This document shows positions 51,976-60,896 of a DNA stretch of 64,000 bases, piece after piece. Position numbers and translations under genes: made by a program. The notes beneath the pieces were generated by a model. It did no database searches. It saw only the letters and a program-made list of their open reading frames with translations, and was not told the origin of the DNA. The stretch covers positions 103,033 to 167,032 of the forward strand of contig JADJYF010000018.1 of NCBI GenBank assembly GCA_016719885.1. The letters run 5' to 3'. Numbering within the stretch: position 1 is the first letter of the stretch; every line of letters begins with the position of its first letter. This stretch comes from Pseudomonadota bacterium. GTDB taxonomy: Bacteria; Pseudomonadota; Gammaproteobacteria; Ga0077536.

Positions 51976-52588
51976 GCGATTGCACGTACCAGGGCGCCGC
52001 GCCCGGCGTCAGTTCATCGACTTCGCACACGCCGCCCTGCGCGGGCCGCACATCGAAACTCGCGAGCCCGCGCGACAGGCCCTCGCCGGTGGCCTTGATG
52101 AAGGCCTCCTTGCGCGTCCACACCGTGAAGAAGCGCGCCATGCGCTGATCGCCCTCGGCCGCCTGCATCCACGCCAATTCACGCGGGCCGAAATGACGCG
52201 CGGCAATGGCAAGGGCGTCCTTGATGTCACGACGCCGTTCGACATCCACGCCGACGGCGGAGTCGCGGCACAGCGCGCATAGCGCATGGCGATCGCTGTG
52301 GGAGAGATTGAATTCGAGGCCGACGGCGCCGGCAGGCAGGCTCAGCACCGGCTTGTCGTTGGCCACCGCGCCGAAGCACAGCGCGTGTGGTGCCACGTCG
52401 AGATACAGCGCGAGCACGCGCCGCAGCCAGGCACGGTGGGTGATGAAGCGGCGACGGTGATGGTCGAAGCGGAAGCGCGCGGCGCGCGCCGCCTCCTCGG
52501 CGTTCAACAGCGACAGGTCGAGCGTATCGACATGCTGGTCGAGATCCCGCGCCCACAGGTGCACCGTGCCGGACGCGAGCTCCAGCAC
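51863..52588 (-). CDS. Sfp-type 4'-phosphopantetheinyl transferase
   Basis: The 241-aa protein has the family signatures VGVDVERRRDI (magnesium-binding Asp and Glu) and FFTVWTRKEAFIKATGEGL (WxxKEA). The N-terminal part ARAARFRFDHHRRRFITHRA is typical of the Sfp class. It would convert the three carrier proteins encoded upstream from apo to holo form, so it belongs functionally to the NRPS/PKS set. The start is taken as GTG at 52588, where homology begins; a longer reading runs into the isomerase gene in another frame. It lies 14 nt downstream of that isomerase gene and overlaps the hydrolase gene tail to tail. Confidence 0.85.
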   Translation of the reverse strand: MLELASGTVHLWARDLDQHVDTLDLSLLNAEEAARAARFRFDHHRRRFITHRAWLRRVLALYLDVAPHALCFGAVANDKPVLSLPAGAVGLEFNLSHSDRHALCALCRDSAVGVDVERRRDIKDALAIAARHFGPRELAWMQAAEGDQRMARFFTVWTRKEAFIKATGEGLSRGLASFDVRPAQGGVCEVDELTPGAAPWYVQSLSSNADVVAALCSHLPAPRLCWPAVPPGLDAALRPAS

Positions 52589-52602
52589 GGCGGACGACGC
52601 GC

Positions 52603-53202
52603 TCAGGACGCGGCCAGGGTCTTGAAGCGCTGCGTGAGACTCATGCACACCGTGTGTTCGATGGCCATGTGCACGTCTTCGACGATCTGGATGCACTCGG
52701 CGCCGACGATCACGCTGTGATCGGCCAGGTCCTTGATCTTGCCGCCGGCGAAACCGGTGAGCGCGATGGTCTTGCCGCCATGGGCGCGCGCGTACTCGAC
52801 GGCCTTCAACACGTTCGGCGAATTGCCGCTGCCGGAGATCGCGATCAAGAGGTCGCCGGCATTCATGAGATTGGCGAGCTGCTCGGCGAAGATGTCCGAG
52901 TAGTCGCTGTCGTTGCCCCACGCGGTCATCATCGGGATGGCATCGGACAGGGACAGCGCGCGCATGCGCTTCAAACCCGGCGTGATGGTGCCCTTGCCGA
53001 GATCGCACACGAAGTGCGAGGCCGTCGCGGCGCTGCCGCCGTTGCCGCAGATGAAGACCTGGGCATCGCGACGCCAGGCGTCGAGCAGGCTGTCGACGAT
53101 GAACTCGAGTTCCTCATGACGCAGCCGCGCGAGCGCCGCCTGCAGTCGCGAGAGGTAGCCGTCGACGGTGCCGAGCGCGGGAGTCTGTGCCAGTGCGTCC
53201 AT
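52603..53202 (-). CDS. Phosphoheptose isomerase-like SIS protein (GmhA family)
   Basis: The 199-aa SIS protein has the phosphosugar-binding FICGNGGSAATASHFVCDL and IAISGSGNSPNVLKAVEYAR motifs. Late ECIQIVEDVHMAIEH contains the Glu and His positions expected for sedoheptulose-7-phosphate isomerases. GmhA makes D-glycero-D-manno-heptose 7-phosphate. The neighbours include HddA- and HddC-like genes, which supports a GDP-heptose route rather than another phosphosugar. It reads in the same direction as the rest of the cassette and as the phosphopantetheinyl transferase. Confidence 0.75.
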   Translation of the reverse strand: MDALAQTPALGTVDGYLSRLQAALARLRHEELEFIVDSLLDAWRRDAQVFICGNGGSAATASHFVCDLGKGTITPGLKRMRALSLSDAIPMMTAWGNDSDYSDIFAEQLANLMNAGDLLIAISGSGNSPNVLKAVEYARAHGGKTIALTGFAGGKIKDLADHSVIVGAECIQIVEDVHMAIEHTVCMSLTQRFKTLAAS

Positions 53203-53284
53203 GGGTCATGCCTTGAGGTGCAGGGCAAGGATAGCGGGCGGCTGTGGCCTTGGCCATGGCGCTATCCGTATCCATTGCACATTT

Positions 53285-53995
53285 TCACAAGCCGCTGCGT
53301 CGCCGCGGCCAGTCGCGCTCGGCCGAGGCCAGCGCGGCCGGCGTGCCGATGTCCTGGAGATACTCGCTGACGGCATAGCCGTGCATGCGGCCGACCAGTC
53401 GCGGCAGCACGTGGAAACCGAAATCGAAAGGCCTGGGCTGCGGGCCGTCGAGCAGCGCGAACAGGCGCGGCCCCGCGATATAGATGCCGGCATTGGCGAG
53501 ATTGGAACGCGGCAGGGCCGGCTTCTCGGTGAAGTCGACCACCACGCCCTGCGCATCCAGCGTCAGGATGCCCTTCTCGCGCGGCGTGTCGGTGGGCGCG
53601 AGCGCGATGGTGAATTCCGCATGGCGGGTGTGGTGAAAAGCGAGCATGCGGCTCAAGTCGACGTCGGTGAGATTGTCGGCGTAGAGAATGAAGAAGGCCT
53701 GTTCGCCGGCCACGAAGGCGCGCTGCGCGCTGACGGTGCCGGCGCTGCCGAGCAGCTCCGCCTCGAACACGGTGGTGATGCGCGGCGCTCCGCGCCAGGC
53801 CGCGACGTAATCGCGCACCTGTTCGGGCAGGTGATGCAGGTTGACCAGCACCTCGCGGATGCCGTGCCGCGCGCACAGTTCGAACCAGATGCCGAGCAGC
53901 GGCTGTCCGGCTATCGGCACCAGGCATTTCGGCGTGTGATCCGTCAGCGGCTTCAAGCGCGTGCCGAGCCCGGCGGCGAGCAGGAACGCTTTCAT
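53285..53995 (-). CDS. Sugar-1-phosphate nucleotidyltransferase (HddC-like)
   Basis: The 236-aa protein begins MKAFLLAAGLGTRLKPLT with the nucleotide-binding GLGTRLKP, then the PKCLVPIAGQPLL and FFILYADNLTDVDL motifs of NTP:sugar-1-phosphate transferases. The metal-binding Asp is in YADN. The short length without a left-handed helix domain fits HddC (D-glycero-alpha-D-manno-heptose-1-phosphate guanylyltransferase) and related enzymes. Context with GmhA- and HddA-like genes favours heptose, but glucose or mannose specificity cannot be excluded. It overlaps the upstream glycosyltransferase gene by 4 nt. Confidence 0.7.
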   Translation of the reverse strand: MKAFLLAAGLGTRLKPLTDHTPKCLVPIAGQPLLGIWFELCARHGIREVLVNLHHLPEQVRDYVAAWRGAPRITTVFEAELLGSAGTVSAQRAFVAGEQAFFILYADNLTDVDLSRMLAFHHTRHAEFTIALAPTDTPREKGILTLDAQGVVVDFTEKPALPRSNLANAGIYIAGPRLFALLDGPQPRPFDFGFHVLPRLVGRMHGYAVSEYLQDIGTPAALASAERDWPRRRSGL

Positions 53996-55245
53996 CGGCC
54001 GCCCCGGGCGGCGACGCTGTCGTAGAGCGCCAGCAGCTGGGCGAGATGCGCGCCGATGCTGTAATGCGCTTCGACCTTGGCGCGTGCCTTGCGGCCCAGC
54101 TCGGCAATCAAGGTGTCGTCGTCGTGCAGGCGCAGGATGGCGTCACGCAGTGCGTCGATGGAAAACGCCTCGAAGGTCAGCCCCGTCACGCCGTCCTCGA
54201 CCATGTCGGGAATGCCGCCGATGCGCGCGCCTATCACCGGCGTGCCGCAGGCCATGGCCTCGATGGCCGAGCGCGGGCAATTCTCGTACCACTCCGACGG
54301 CACCACCACGAAGCGCGCGGCGCGGATGAGTTCGACGAGCTCGGCGCCGGACTTCATGCCCACCAGTTCGACGTTGTCGACGCGCTGGGCGCGCAGCAGT
54401 GCCTCGATCGGCGCCTGCATCGGACCTTCACCGGCAATCAGCAAACGCTTGCCCGGCATGCCCGCCGCGGCGCGCACCAGCGACATGATGCCCTTCTCTT
54501 CCGACAGGCGGCCGAGAAAGAGAAAGTAATCGCCCTTGTCGTAGCGCGGCGTGTATTCGTCGGGGTGCACGAAGCTGGCCAGCGTCACCAGCTGGGTGGC
54601 GGGCACGCCGGCCTCGATGAGCTTGCGCCGGTAGAACTCGCTGGGCGTCACGAACATGTCGACGTTGTCGAGATAGACGCGCGTCCAGCGCGCGAGGTAG
54701 GCCTCCAGCGCGCACAGCGCGCTCTTCAAGCGCGAGTCCTGCACGCAGCGATGCACCACCGCCTGGAAGAAACTCCCCGACAGGCAGCGCTCGCACACCT
54801 GGCCCTCGGTACGCATCTTGTAATTCGGGCAGGCCAGTTTCAGATCGTGCAGGGTCATCAGCACCGGCACGCCATGGCGCTTCAGCACTGGCAGTATCGA
54901 CGGCGAGATCTGGTGATAGATGTTGTGCAGGTGGGCGAGATGCGGGCGCGTGTCGCGCAGCAGCCGCTCCATGTTGTCGCGCGCCTGGCGCGAATACAAG
55001 AGGCGCATCGCGGCGCGCGCCTCGCTCGCGAGCGAGCCGTGCTCGTGGTAATCGACACGGTCGACGAAGTACGGCGCGTAGGGCGTCGCCTCGTTGCGTT
55101 CGTGCTGCATGGAGAACTGCACGAGGTCCCAGCCGCGCGCCGGCAGTTCGTCGAACAGGTCGAACAAATAGGTTTCGGCGCCGCCCTTGCGAAAGAAGTA
55201 CTTGTTGCCGATCAGCAGACGGCGCTGTACCGGCGCCACGCTCAC
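53992..55245 (-). CDS. Glycosyltransferase family 4
   Basis: The product is about 417 aa from a GTG at 55245 that overlaps the epimerase stop as GTGA; an ATG 21 nt upstream is the alternative. The N-terminal domain has NKYFFRKGGAETYLFDLFD and AHLHNIYHQISPSILP, and the donor domain has YFLFLGRLSEEKGIMSLVRA and WYENCPRSAIEAMACGTPVI with the E-x7-E glutamates. A cysteine pair region, CPNYKMRTEGQVCERCL, is common in this subgroup. It is part of the minus-strand sugar operon and may use the GDP-heptose made by its neighbours. Confidence 0.8.
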   Translation of the reverse strand: MSVAPVQRRLLIGNKYFFRKGGAETYLFDLFDELPARGWDLVQFSMQHERNEATPYAPYFVDRVDYHEHGSLASEARAAMRLLYSRQARDNMERLLRDTRPHLAHLHNIYHQISPSILPVLKRHGVPVLMTLHDLKLACPNYKMRTEGQVCERCLSGSFFQAVVHRCVQDSRLKSALCALEAYLARWTRVYLDNVDMFVTPSEFYRRKLIEAGVPATQLVTLASFVHPDEYTPRYDKGDYFLFLGRLSEEKGIMSLVRAAAGMPGKRLLIAGEGPMQAPIEALLRAQRVDNVELVGMKSGAELVELIRAARFVVVPSEWYENCPRSAIEAMACGTPVIGARIGGIPDMVEDGVTGLTFEAFSIDALRDAILRLHDDDTLIAELGRKARAKVEAHYSIGAHLAQLLALYDSVAARGGR

Positions 55246-56168
55246 GCCGGGTTGGCCTTGTACCATTCGACCGTGCGCGCGATGCCTTCGCGGTAGCCGA
55301 GCGTCGGCTGCCAGCCGCGCGCGGCGCGGATGCGGCTCGCGTCGAGGGCGATACGCGACACTTCGCCCGGCCGCACCTCGCCGAAGCGCGGCTCGACCTT
55401 CACACCGAGCGCGTCGCGTACCGCGTCGAAGATCATGCGGTCCGTGACTTCGAGGCCGAAGCCCAAGTTGAACACGCTGCCTTCATCGCCATAGGCCACC
55501 AGCATGCGCGTGGCGGCGGCCACGTCCGACACGTGCACGTAATCGCGCGACTTCGAACCGTCGCCGAAGATGATCGGCTGTTCGCCGGCCAGCATCTGGC
55601 GCGTGAATATCGCCACCACGCCCGCTTCGCCATGGGGGTCCTGGCGCGGACCATAGACGTTCGGGTAACGCAGCGCCACGTAGGCCATGCCGTAGAGACG
55701 GCGATAGAGGCCGAGGTACTGCTCGAAGGTGTACTTGGTCAGGCCATAGGGCGACATCGGCGCGATTGGATGGCTCTCCTCCACCGGCACGTGTTCGGGC
55801 TCACCGTACACTGCGCCGCCGGTCGAGGCGAACAGGATTTTCTGCACGCCGCTGTGGCGCGCGCTTTCCAGCACGTTGAGCGCGCCGATGACGTTCACCG
55901 AGGCATCGAAGGCCGGCTCGCGCACCGCGCGCCGCACGTCCATCTGCGCCGCCTGGTGACTCACCACGTCGGGCTTCTCGCGCGCGAACAGCGCCGGCAG
56001 CTCCGGCGAGCGGATGTCCATCTCGTAGAAGCGCGCATGGGGATTGAGATTGGCGCGCTTGCCGGTCGACAGATCATCGACCACCACCACTTCATGGCCG
56101 GCCTCGAACAGGGCGTCGACAATATGCGAACCAATGAAGCCGGCGCCGCCGGTGACCAGGCATTTCAT
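55242..56168 (-). CDS. NDP-sugar epimerase/dehydratase, extended SDR (GalE-like)
   Basis: The 308-aa protein has the Rossmann motif TGGAGFIGSHIVDAL, the catalytic YGLTK (YxxxK) preceded by the Ser in FASTGGAVYG, and ALRYPNVYGPRQ. It is the size of UDP-glucose 4-epimerases and related archaeal or bacterial GalE-like enzymes. It probably interconverts a UDP- or GDP-sugar at C4. It is one gene in a row of sugar-nucleotide genes, 12 nt after the heptose kinase, so a role in the same glycan is likely. The exact sugar cannot be read. Confidence 0.75.
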   Translation of the reverse strand: MKCLVTGGAGFIGSHIVDALFEAGHEVVVVDDLSTGKRANLNPHARFYEMDIRSPELPALFAREKPDVVSHQAAQMDVRRAVREPAFDASVNVIGALNVLESARHSGVQKILFASTGGAVYGEPEHVPVEESHPIAPMSPYGLTKYTFEQYLGLYRRLYGMAYVALRYPNVYGPRQDPHGEAGVVAIFTRQMLAGEQPIIFGDGSKSRDYVHVSDVAAATRMLVAYGDEGSVFNLGFGLEVTDRMIFDAVRDALGVKVEPRFGEVRPGEVSRIALDASRIRAARGWQPTLGYREGIARTVEWYKANPA

Positions 56169-56180
56169 GTTGCGTCCTCG

Positions 56181-57152
56181 TCAGGTACTGAAGATTATCT
56201 TGCTGCCTTCCGGCTCGAGCTGGAACGGCACTTCGCGCAGGCCCTTGAGCGCCGCGCGTACCGAGGCCTGGCTGCCGCGCTCGCACAAGAGCAGGATGAA
56301 GCCGCCACCGCCGGCGCCGGTGATCTTGCCGCCGAGGGCGCCGGCATTGCGCGCCCGCGCGTAGATGTCGTCGATGGCGGCATTGCTGATCAGCGAGGCG
56401 AGGCCGCGCTTCAACTGCCAACCATGGTGCAGGGCGCGACCGAATTCCTTGAGGTCGCCCGCCAGCAGCGCGTTCTCCATCACGTCGACCAGCGCCACCA
56501 TCTCGCCGAGGGTCGAGGCATTGGCCTCGACGCGAGCCTTCTGCTCGGTCAGCACCGCGCCGGCGTCGCGGCCCTGGCCACTGTAATAGAGCAGCAGCGC
56601 GTCGTTGAGGTTGTGCAGCACCTCGGGCGCGATCACCACCGGCCGCACTTCGACGCGGTCATCGCTACGGAACGTGATGCGCGACAGGCCGCCGAAGGCG
56701 GCGATGTATTGATCCTGCTTGCCGATGGGCTTGCCGAGCACGTCGATTTCGATGGCCGAGGCCTCGGCGCCCAGGGTGTCCTTGGTCTGCGGCCGGCCGA
56801 GGTAGTGGTACATGGCATTCAAGAGTCCGACCGTGACGCTCGACGATGAGCCGAGACCGGTGCCGGTGGACGGCACGTCGGCCATGGTCGAGATCTCCAG
56901 CGCACCGCTGATGCCGGTCAGGCGCATGCTCTCGCGCACCAGCTCGTGCTGCAGTTCGTCGATGCTGTCGACCAGTTCCGTGCGCGAATAGCCGACCCGG
57001 ATGCGTTCGTCGAAGCGCCGCTGCAGGATGACGTGGATGTACTTGTCGATGGCGGTCGACAGCACCGCGCCGCCGTGACGGCGGTAATAGTCTGGGAAAT
57101 CGCTGCCGCCGCCGGCGAAACTGACGCGTAGAGGTGTGCGCGTGATGAGCAT
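56181..57152 (-). CDS. GHMP kinase, D-glycero-D-manno-heptose 7-phosphate kinase-like (HddA)
   Basis: The 323-aa GHMP kinase opens MLITRTPLRVSFAGGGSDFP, characteristic of HddA and related sugar kinases. The ATP loop is GTGLGSSSSVTVGLL and motif 3 is GGKITGAGGGGFILLL. HddA phosphorylates heptose 7-phosphate at C1 to the 1,7-bisphosphate. Together with the GmhA- and HddC-like genes it gives three of the four steps to GDP-D-glycero-alpha-D-manno-heptose. The GmhB phosphatase is not in this window. The length is close to the usual 320-340 aa. Confidence 0.75.
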   Translation of the reverse strand: MLITRTPLRVSFAGGGSDFPDYYRRHGGAVLSTAIDKYIHVILQRRFDERIRVGYSRTELVDSIDELQHELVRESMRLTGISGALEISTMADVPSTGTGLGSSSSVTVGLLNAMYHYLGRPQTKDTLGAEASAIEIDVLGKPIGKQDQYIAAFGGLSRITFRSDDRVEVRPVVIAPEVLHNLNDALLLYYSGQGRDAGAVLTEQKARVEANASTLGEMVALVDVMENALLAGDLKEFGRALHHGWQLKRGLASLISNAAIDDIYARARNAGALGGKITGAGGGGFILLLCERGSQASVRAALKGLREVPFQLEPEGSKIIFST

Positions 57153-57158
57153 GGCGAA

Positions 57159-58295
57159 TCAATGTCCTCGCTGTTGCGCCAAGGCCTGGCGATAGCTCGC
57201 TTCCATGCGGTCGACCACCGCGTCCCAATTGTATTCCCGCGTCACGCGTTCGCGGCCGCCGGCGGCGAGGCTCGCCACCCGCGCCGGATCCGCCAGCAGG
57301 CCGGCCAGCGTGTCGCGCAGATGGCCGACGTCGCCGCGCCGGAACGTGACGCCACATTCGCCCAGCGCCTCGCGGTTGGCTTCGATGTCGCTGGCCAGCA
57401 CGCACTTGCCGAAGCTCAAGGCATGCAGCAGCGAATGCGGCAGACCTTCGAGATCCGAGGGCAGCACGTAGAGGTAGGCGTGGTTGTACAACTCCTCGAG
57501 CAGGCGACCGCCGACCGCGCCGGTGAAGATCACGTTCGGGCCGGCCATGCGCGCGAGACTCGCGGCATAGTCTTCGCTGTGACTGGCGGGCCCGGCCATC
57601 ACCAGCTTGCGCGGGGTAGCGAGCGCGGCATAGGCCTCGAGCAGGTAATGACAGCCCTTCTCCGGCACCAGGCGGCCGAGGAACAGGATGTACTGGTCGG
57701 GCTCGAGACCGAGTTCGGTAATGAGCCGTGGCTCGTGGTCCACGCCCGGCAGCACACCGGTCGGCACGTAGTCGACGCTGCGCCCGTAGCGTGCGGCGAA
57801 GTAGCGCACCAGCGCCTGCGAGATGACCATGGTGCGGTGAGGAAAATACAGCGCCGCGTATTCGGCCGCGCGCAAACAGGCGCGCGCGAAGCGCCCCCAC
57901 TTCTCACGCTCCCAATCCAGCCCGTGCACCTGCGACACGGTCGCGCGCCCGCACAATCGCGGCAGCCAGGAGAACACCGACGGCCCGAGCGCATGGAAGT
58001 GCACCACGTCGGCATCGCTGCCGGCCGCGTGACAGGCCGCCAGCAGGGTGTGGGTGATGGCGTCGAGATGCTTGGTGTTGATGGACGGCAGGTGCACGAT
58101 GCGCATGCCCTTGAACTCGTCGCCGACCTCGACATAGGGCCTGACGTAGACCGTCACCCGGTGCCCCCGCGCGGCGAGTCGCGCACCCACTTCCTCGGTG
58201 AAATTCTCGATGCCGGCCGGAAAAGGAATACCCTTCAGGCCGACGAACGCAATCTTCAAGGGCGCGTGGCGGGCGACCTCGGCGGCTGCGCTCAT
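57159..58295 (-). CDS. Glycosyltransferase family 4 (WsaF/rhamnosyl-like group)
   Basis: The 378-aa protein starts LKIAFVGLKGIPFPAGIENF, an opening typical of GT4 enzymes that act on lipid-linked exopolysaccharide units. It has VHFHALGPSVFSWLPR, the donor motifs YILFLGRLVPEKGCHYLLEA and VLPSDLEGLPHSLLHALSFG, and the usual basic N-domain face. The ATG at 58295 overlaps the stop of the upstream membrane gene by ATGA. A longer in-frame extension exists only inside that gene. The likely role is elongation of the glycan repeat. Confidence 0.8.
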   Translation of the reverse strand: MSAAAEVARHAPLKIAFVGLKGIPFPAGIENFTEEVGARLAARGHRVTVYVRPYVEVGDEFKGMRIVHLPSINTKHLDAITHTLLAACHAAGSDADVVHFHALGPSVFSWLPRLCGRATVSQVHGLDWEREKWGRFARACLRAAEYAALYFPHRTMVISQALVRYFAARYGRSVDYVPTGVLPGVDHEPRLITELGLEPDQYILFLGRLVPEKGCHYLLEAYAALATPRKLVMAGPASHSEDYAASLARMAGPNVIFTGAVGGRLLEELYNHAYLYVLPSDLEGLPHSLLHALSFGKCVLASDIEANREALGECGVTFRRGDVGHLRDTLAGLLADPARVASLAAGGRERVTREYNWDAVVDRMEASYRQALAQQRGH

Positions 58296-60787
58296 GGCGA
58301 CTTGAGTCGCGAGAAGGCCAGCGCCGCGATGCAGTAGATGCCGAGCGCAATCAGGATCGTGACCTTGAAGCCGAACCACAGCGCCAGCAGCACGCTGGCC
58401 AGCGAACCGATGACGGTGAACAGGCCATTCAAAGCCCACGCCCACGCCACCGCGCCGGTCGCGCGGCCGCTGATGGCGAGGATGCCGAGCGGGAACGGCA
58501 TGCCTAGGCAGAACGCCAGCGGCAAAATCAACAGCGCCGCCACCAGCGCGCGCAGCGCGACGTCGGCGGCGAGGAAATGCTGGAACACCGCTTCGTGGCA
58601 GGCGAGCAGGGCCTCCCCACAGGCCAGCGCGCCAACGAAGGGCCACCACCAGCGACGCGTCGGATCGATGCCGAGCAGGCCCGAGCACAGGCTGCCGATA
58701 CCGGCGCCCAACAGCAGCGTGAATATCACCGTCGCATAGGTATACAGCGGTACGCCCACCAGCTTCATGAAGATCTGCACGAATACCAGTTCGATGATGA
58801 TGAAGCCGGCGCCGAGACTGGCGAAATACACCACCAGCGCGGCGCGATGGGCAAAGCCCTCGCGACCGACCGGCGCGAAGCGCAAGGGCACGATGACGAA
58901 GCCCAGCGCGAACAGCAGCGACACCAGCGCCGTCACCTGCAAATGCACGGTATCCATGGCGATGTGATTGCCGCGCATCTGCGAGTTCATGATGGCGGCG
59001 ATGGCGAAACTCACGAACTGCGAGTCATCGGGCGTGACGCGTTTGACCTCCTTGCGCAACATGCTGAAGAACGGCCGGTCATCGGTGGTGGGGTTGAGCC
59101 GGTAGGGCGCACGCGCCGCCAGCGTCTCGTCGAAGCTGCCACTGAAGAACGCCGGTTCGAGAAAGCCGTTGGCGGGCTCGAGCGGGTTCTGTGTCATGCG
59201 CATCTCGAAGTCGTGGTCACCGACGTCGCGCGCGTCGTCGAACAGGCCCTTCAGTTCGGCGCGTTCCAGCGCATTCCACGGCCGGGTCATGAAATCGCGC
59301 GCCGCCGCCACCTGCTCCGCGGTCCACGGCGTCATCTTGATGAGGATGGTCGGCAAGGTGTCGGCCACGCCGTGCATTTCGAAAATCAACACGTGGCGCT
59401 GGAAATCGCCGCGCCCCAATTGCTTCCAGGCCAGCGCCGCAGTGGTGATGACGCGCGGGTAGGTGTGATGGTTGACGTGCAGCAGGCCGTCGGGCTTGAG
59501 CTTGGTGAAATACTCGCGGTAGGCATCGGCGGTCTGCAGGTATTCCGGCGACAGCGCGCCGGTGCCGGCGGCAATGCTGGAACTGGTCTGGTTGCTGTGG
59601 ATCTGGATGATGTCGTAGGTGTGCGGGCTCGCGCGCAGGTAGGCACGACCCTCGTTGCTGCCGAGCGACACGCGCGGGTCCTTGAACAGGCCGCCATTGA
59701 ACTCGGCATAACGCGTGAGGCCCAGTTCGACCACCGTCGGCACCAGTTCGATGGCATCGACATGACCGGCGCCGTACATGAGCGCGGCCTTGGTCTCCTG
59801 GCCGCCCGCCGCGCCGACCACCAGCACGTCGGCACCGCTGTCGCGCTTCAGGTAATGCGAGACCAGCACACCGCGATGCCAGAAGTGCTGGAACACCGAG
59901 CGACTGCCGTCCTCGAGGCCGGCGCGCAGGGCGGCGAAATTGCCGTCGAAGGCAAAGATGTGACTGCTCTGGTTACCGCCGTCATAGGCGACATGCTTGC
60001 GCTCGACCGCGCCGGGCACGTCGATGACATCGATCTTGGACACCGTGTCCCAGCGGCTGAACTCGATGTCGCCGTGCTCGCGCGCTTCGCGCACGCCGCG
60101 CTTGTGCAAATGATCGGTGAAGTCGAAATAGGCGGGCGCGTGCAGCGCCGGTACCGCCACCAGCACCAGCGCCACCACCGCCAGCGCCGCGCGCAGGCGC
60201 GTATCGCCGATGAACAGCGCCGCCGCCAGCAGGTTCATGGCCGCCGCCACCATCAGCAGGCCGCCCGGACCTATCGGCGGCAGCATCGGGATCATCACCA
60301 CGCAGCCGAGCGCGGCGCCGGTCAGATCCCAGCAATACAGGCGCTGGATGGCGCGCGCGTGGGCCGAGAACAGCAGCGTGAAGATGAGGCCCGACAGGAA
60401 GAACGGCACCACCATGGCGAGGTACATGCCGGCGAACGCCGCCAACTGCGTGAGCGGCTGGCGCGGCAGCAGGTCGTAATCGAAGGGCAGCACGTTCAAG
60501 GCGGGACGCAGGGCCAGGGTGGCCACCGCCAGCCCCATCGACAGTTGGCCAAGGCGTCGATGCACGTCGACATGCGCCGGCAGCGGGCGCAAGGTCGCGT
60601 AGATGCCGGCCAGACCGAAAGAGAACAGCGTGCAGGCGATGACCATGTAGGCCATGTTCGGCGTCAGCACCACGTCGAACACCCGCGTCAGCGCCAGTTC
60701 CAGCATGAGCGTGGTCAGGGCGGTCAGGAACAGGGCAACGGCAATGCGCAGCGGCGGCTTGGCAGCGGTCGACATGGATGACGTCAT
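58292..60787 (-). CDS. Spermidine-synthase-like membrane protein
   Basis: The 831-aa protein has about seven N-terminal helices (first FLTALTTLMLELALTRVFD), then a soluble class I methyltransferase-fold domain at about 225-540. This domain contains VLVVGAAGGQETKAALMYGA and an acidic VDAIELVPTVVE motif, similar to polyamine aminopropyltransferases. About six C-terminal helices follow. The catalytic aspartates of true spermidine synthase are not evident to me, so the name describes the fold, not the reaction. Similar large fused proteins occur in exopolysaccharide and electron-transport neighbourhoods. It is the first gene before the GT4, with coupled translation. ATGs at 60787 and 60775 are both possible. 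Confidence 0.6.
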   Translation of the reverse strand: MTSSMSTAAKPPLRIAVALFLTALTTLMLELALTRVFDVVLTPNMAYMVIACTLFSFGLAGIYATLRPLPAHVDVHRRLGQLSMGLAVATLALRPALNVLPFDYDLLPRQPLTQLAAFAGMYLAMVVPFFLSGLIFTLLFSAHARAIQRLYCWDLTGAALGCVVMIPMLPPIGPGGLLMVAAAMNLLAAALFIGDTRLRAALAVVALVLVAVPALHAPAYFDFTDHLHKRGVREAREHGDIEFSRWDTVSKIDVIDVPGAVERKHVAYDGGNQSSHIFAFDGNFAALRAGLEDGSRSVFQHFWHRGVLVSHYLKRDSGADVLVVGAAGGQETKAALMYGAGHVDAIELVPTVVELGLTRYAEFNGGLFKDPRVSLGSNEGRAYLRASPHTYDIIQIHSNQTSSSIAAGTGALSPEYLQTADAYREYFTKLKPDGLLHVNHHTYPRVITTAALAWKQLGRGDFQRHVLIFEMHGVADTLPTILIKMTPWTAEQVAAARDFMTRPWNALERAELKGLFDDARDVGDHDFEMRMTQNPLEPANGFLEPAFFSGSFDETLAARAPYRLNPTTDDRPFFSMLRKEVKRVTPDDSQFVSFAIAAIMNSQMRGNHIAMDTVHLQVTALVSLLFALGFVIVPLRFAPVGREGFAHRAALVVYFASLGAGFIIIELVFVQIFMKLVGVPLYTYATVIFTLLLGAGIGSLCSGLLGIDPTRRWWWPFVGALACGEALLACHEAVFQHFLAADVALRALVAALLILPLAFCLGMPFPLGILAISGRATGAVAWAWALNGLFTVIGSLASVLLALWFGFKVTILIALGIYCIAALAFSRLKSP

Positions 60788-60896
60788 GGGCAGGAACGGG
60801 GCGCTTTATGGATGGTACGCGAACACCCCGCGCAGGGGCCCGTCCGTGGTGCTGCCGCCGCGCGGCCGCGTGACGAGCGGCATGCGGTCAGGCCGT

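Noticed and set aside
58577..60781. A 734-codon frame opposite the spermidine-synthase-like gene
   Set aside because: Extreme Gln/Arg/His content and no motif; the opposite strand has clear membrane helices and a SAM-fold motif.
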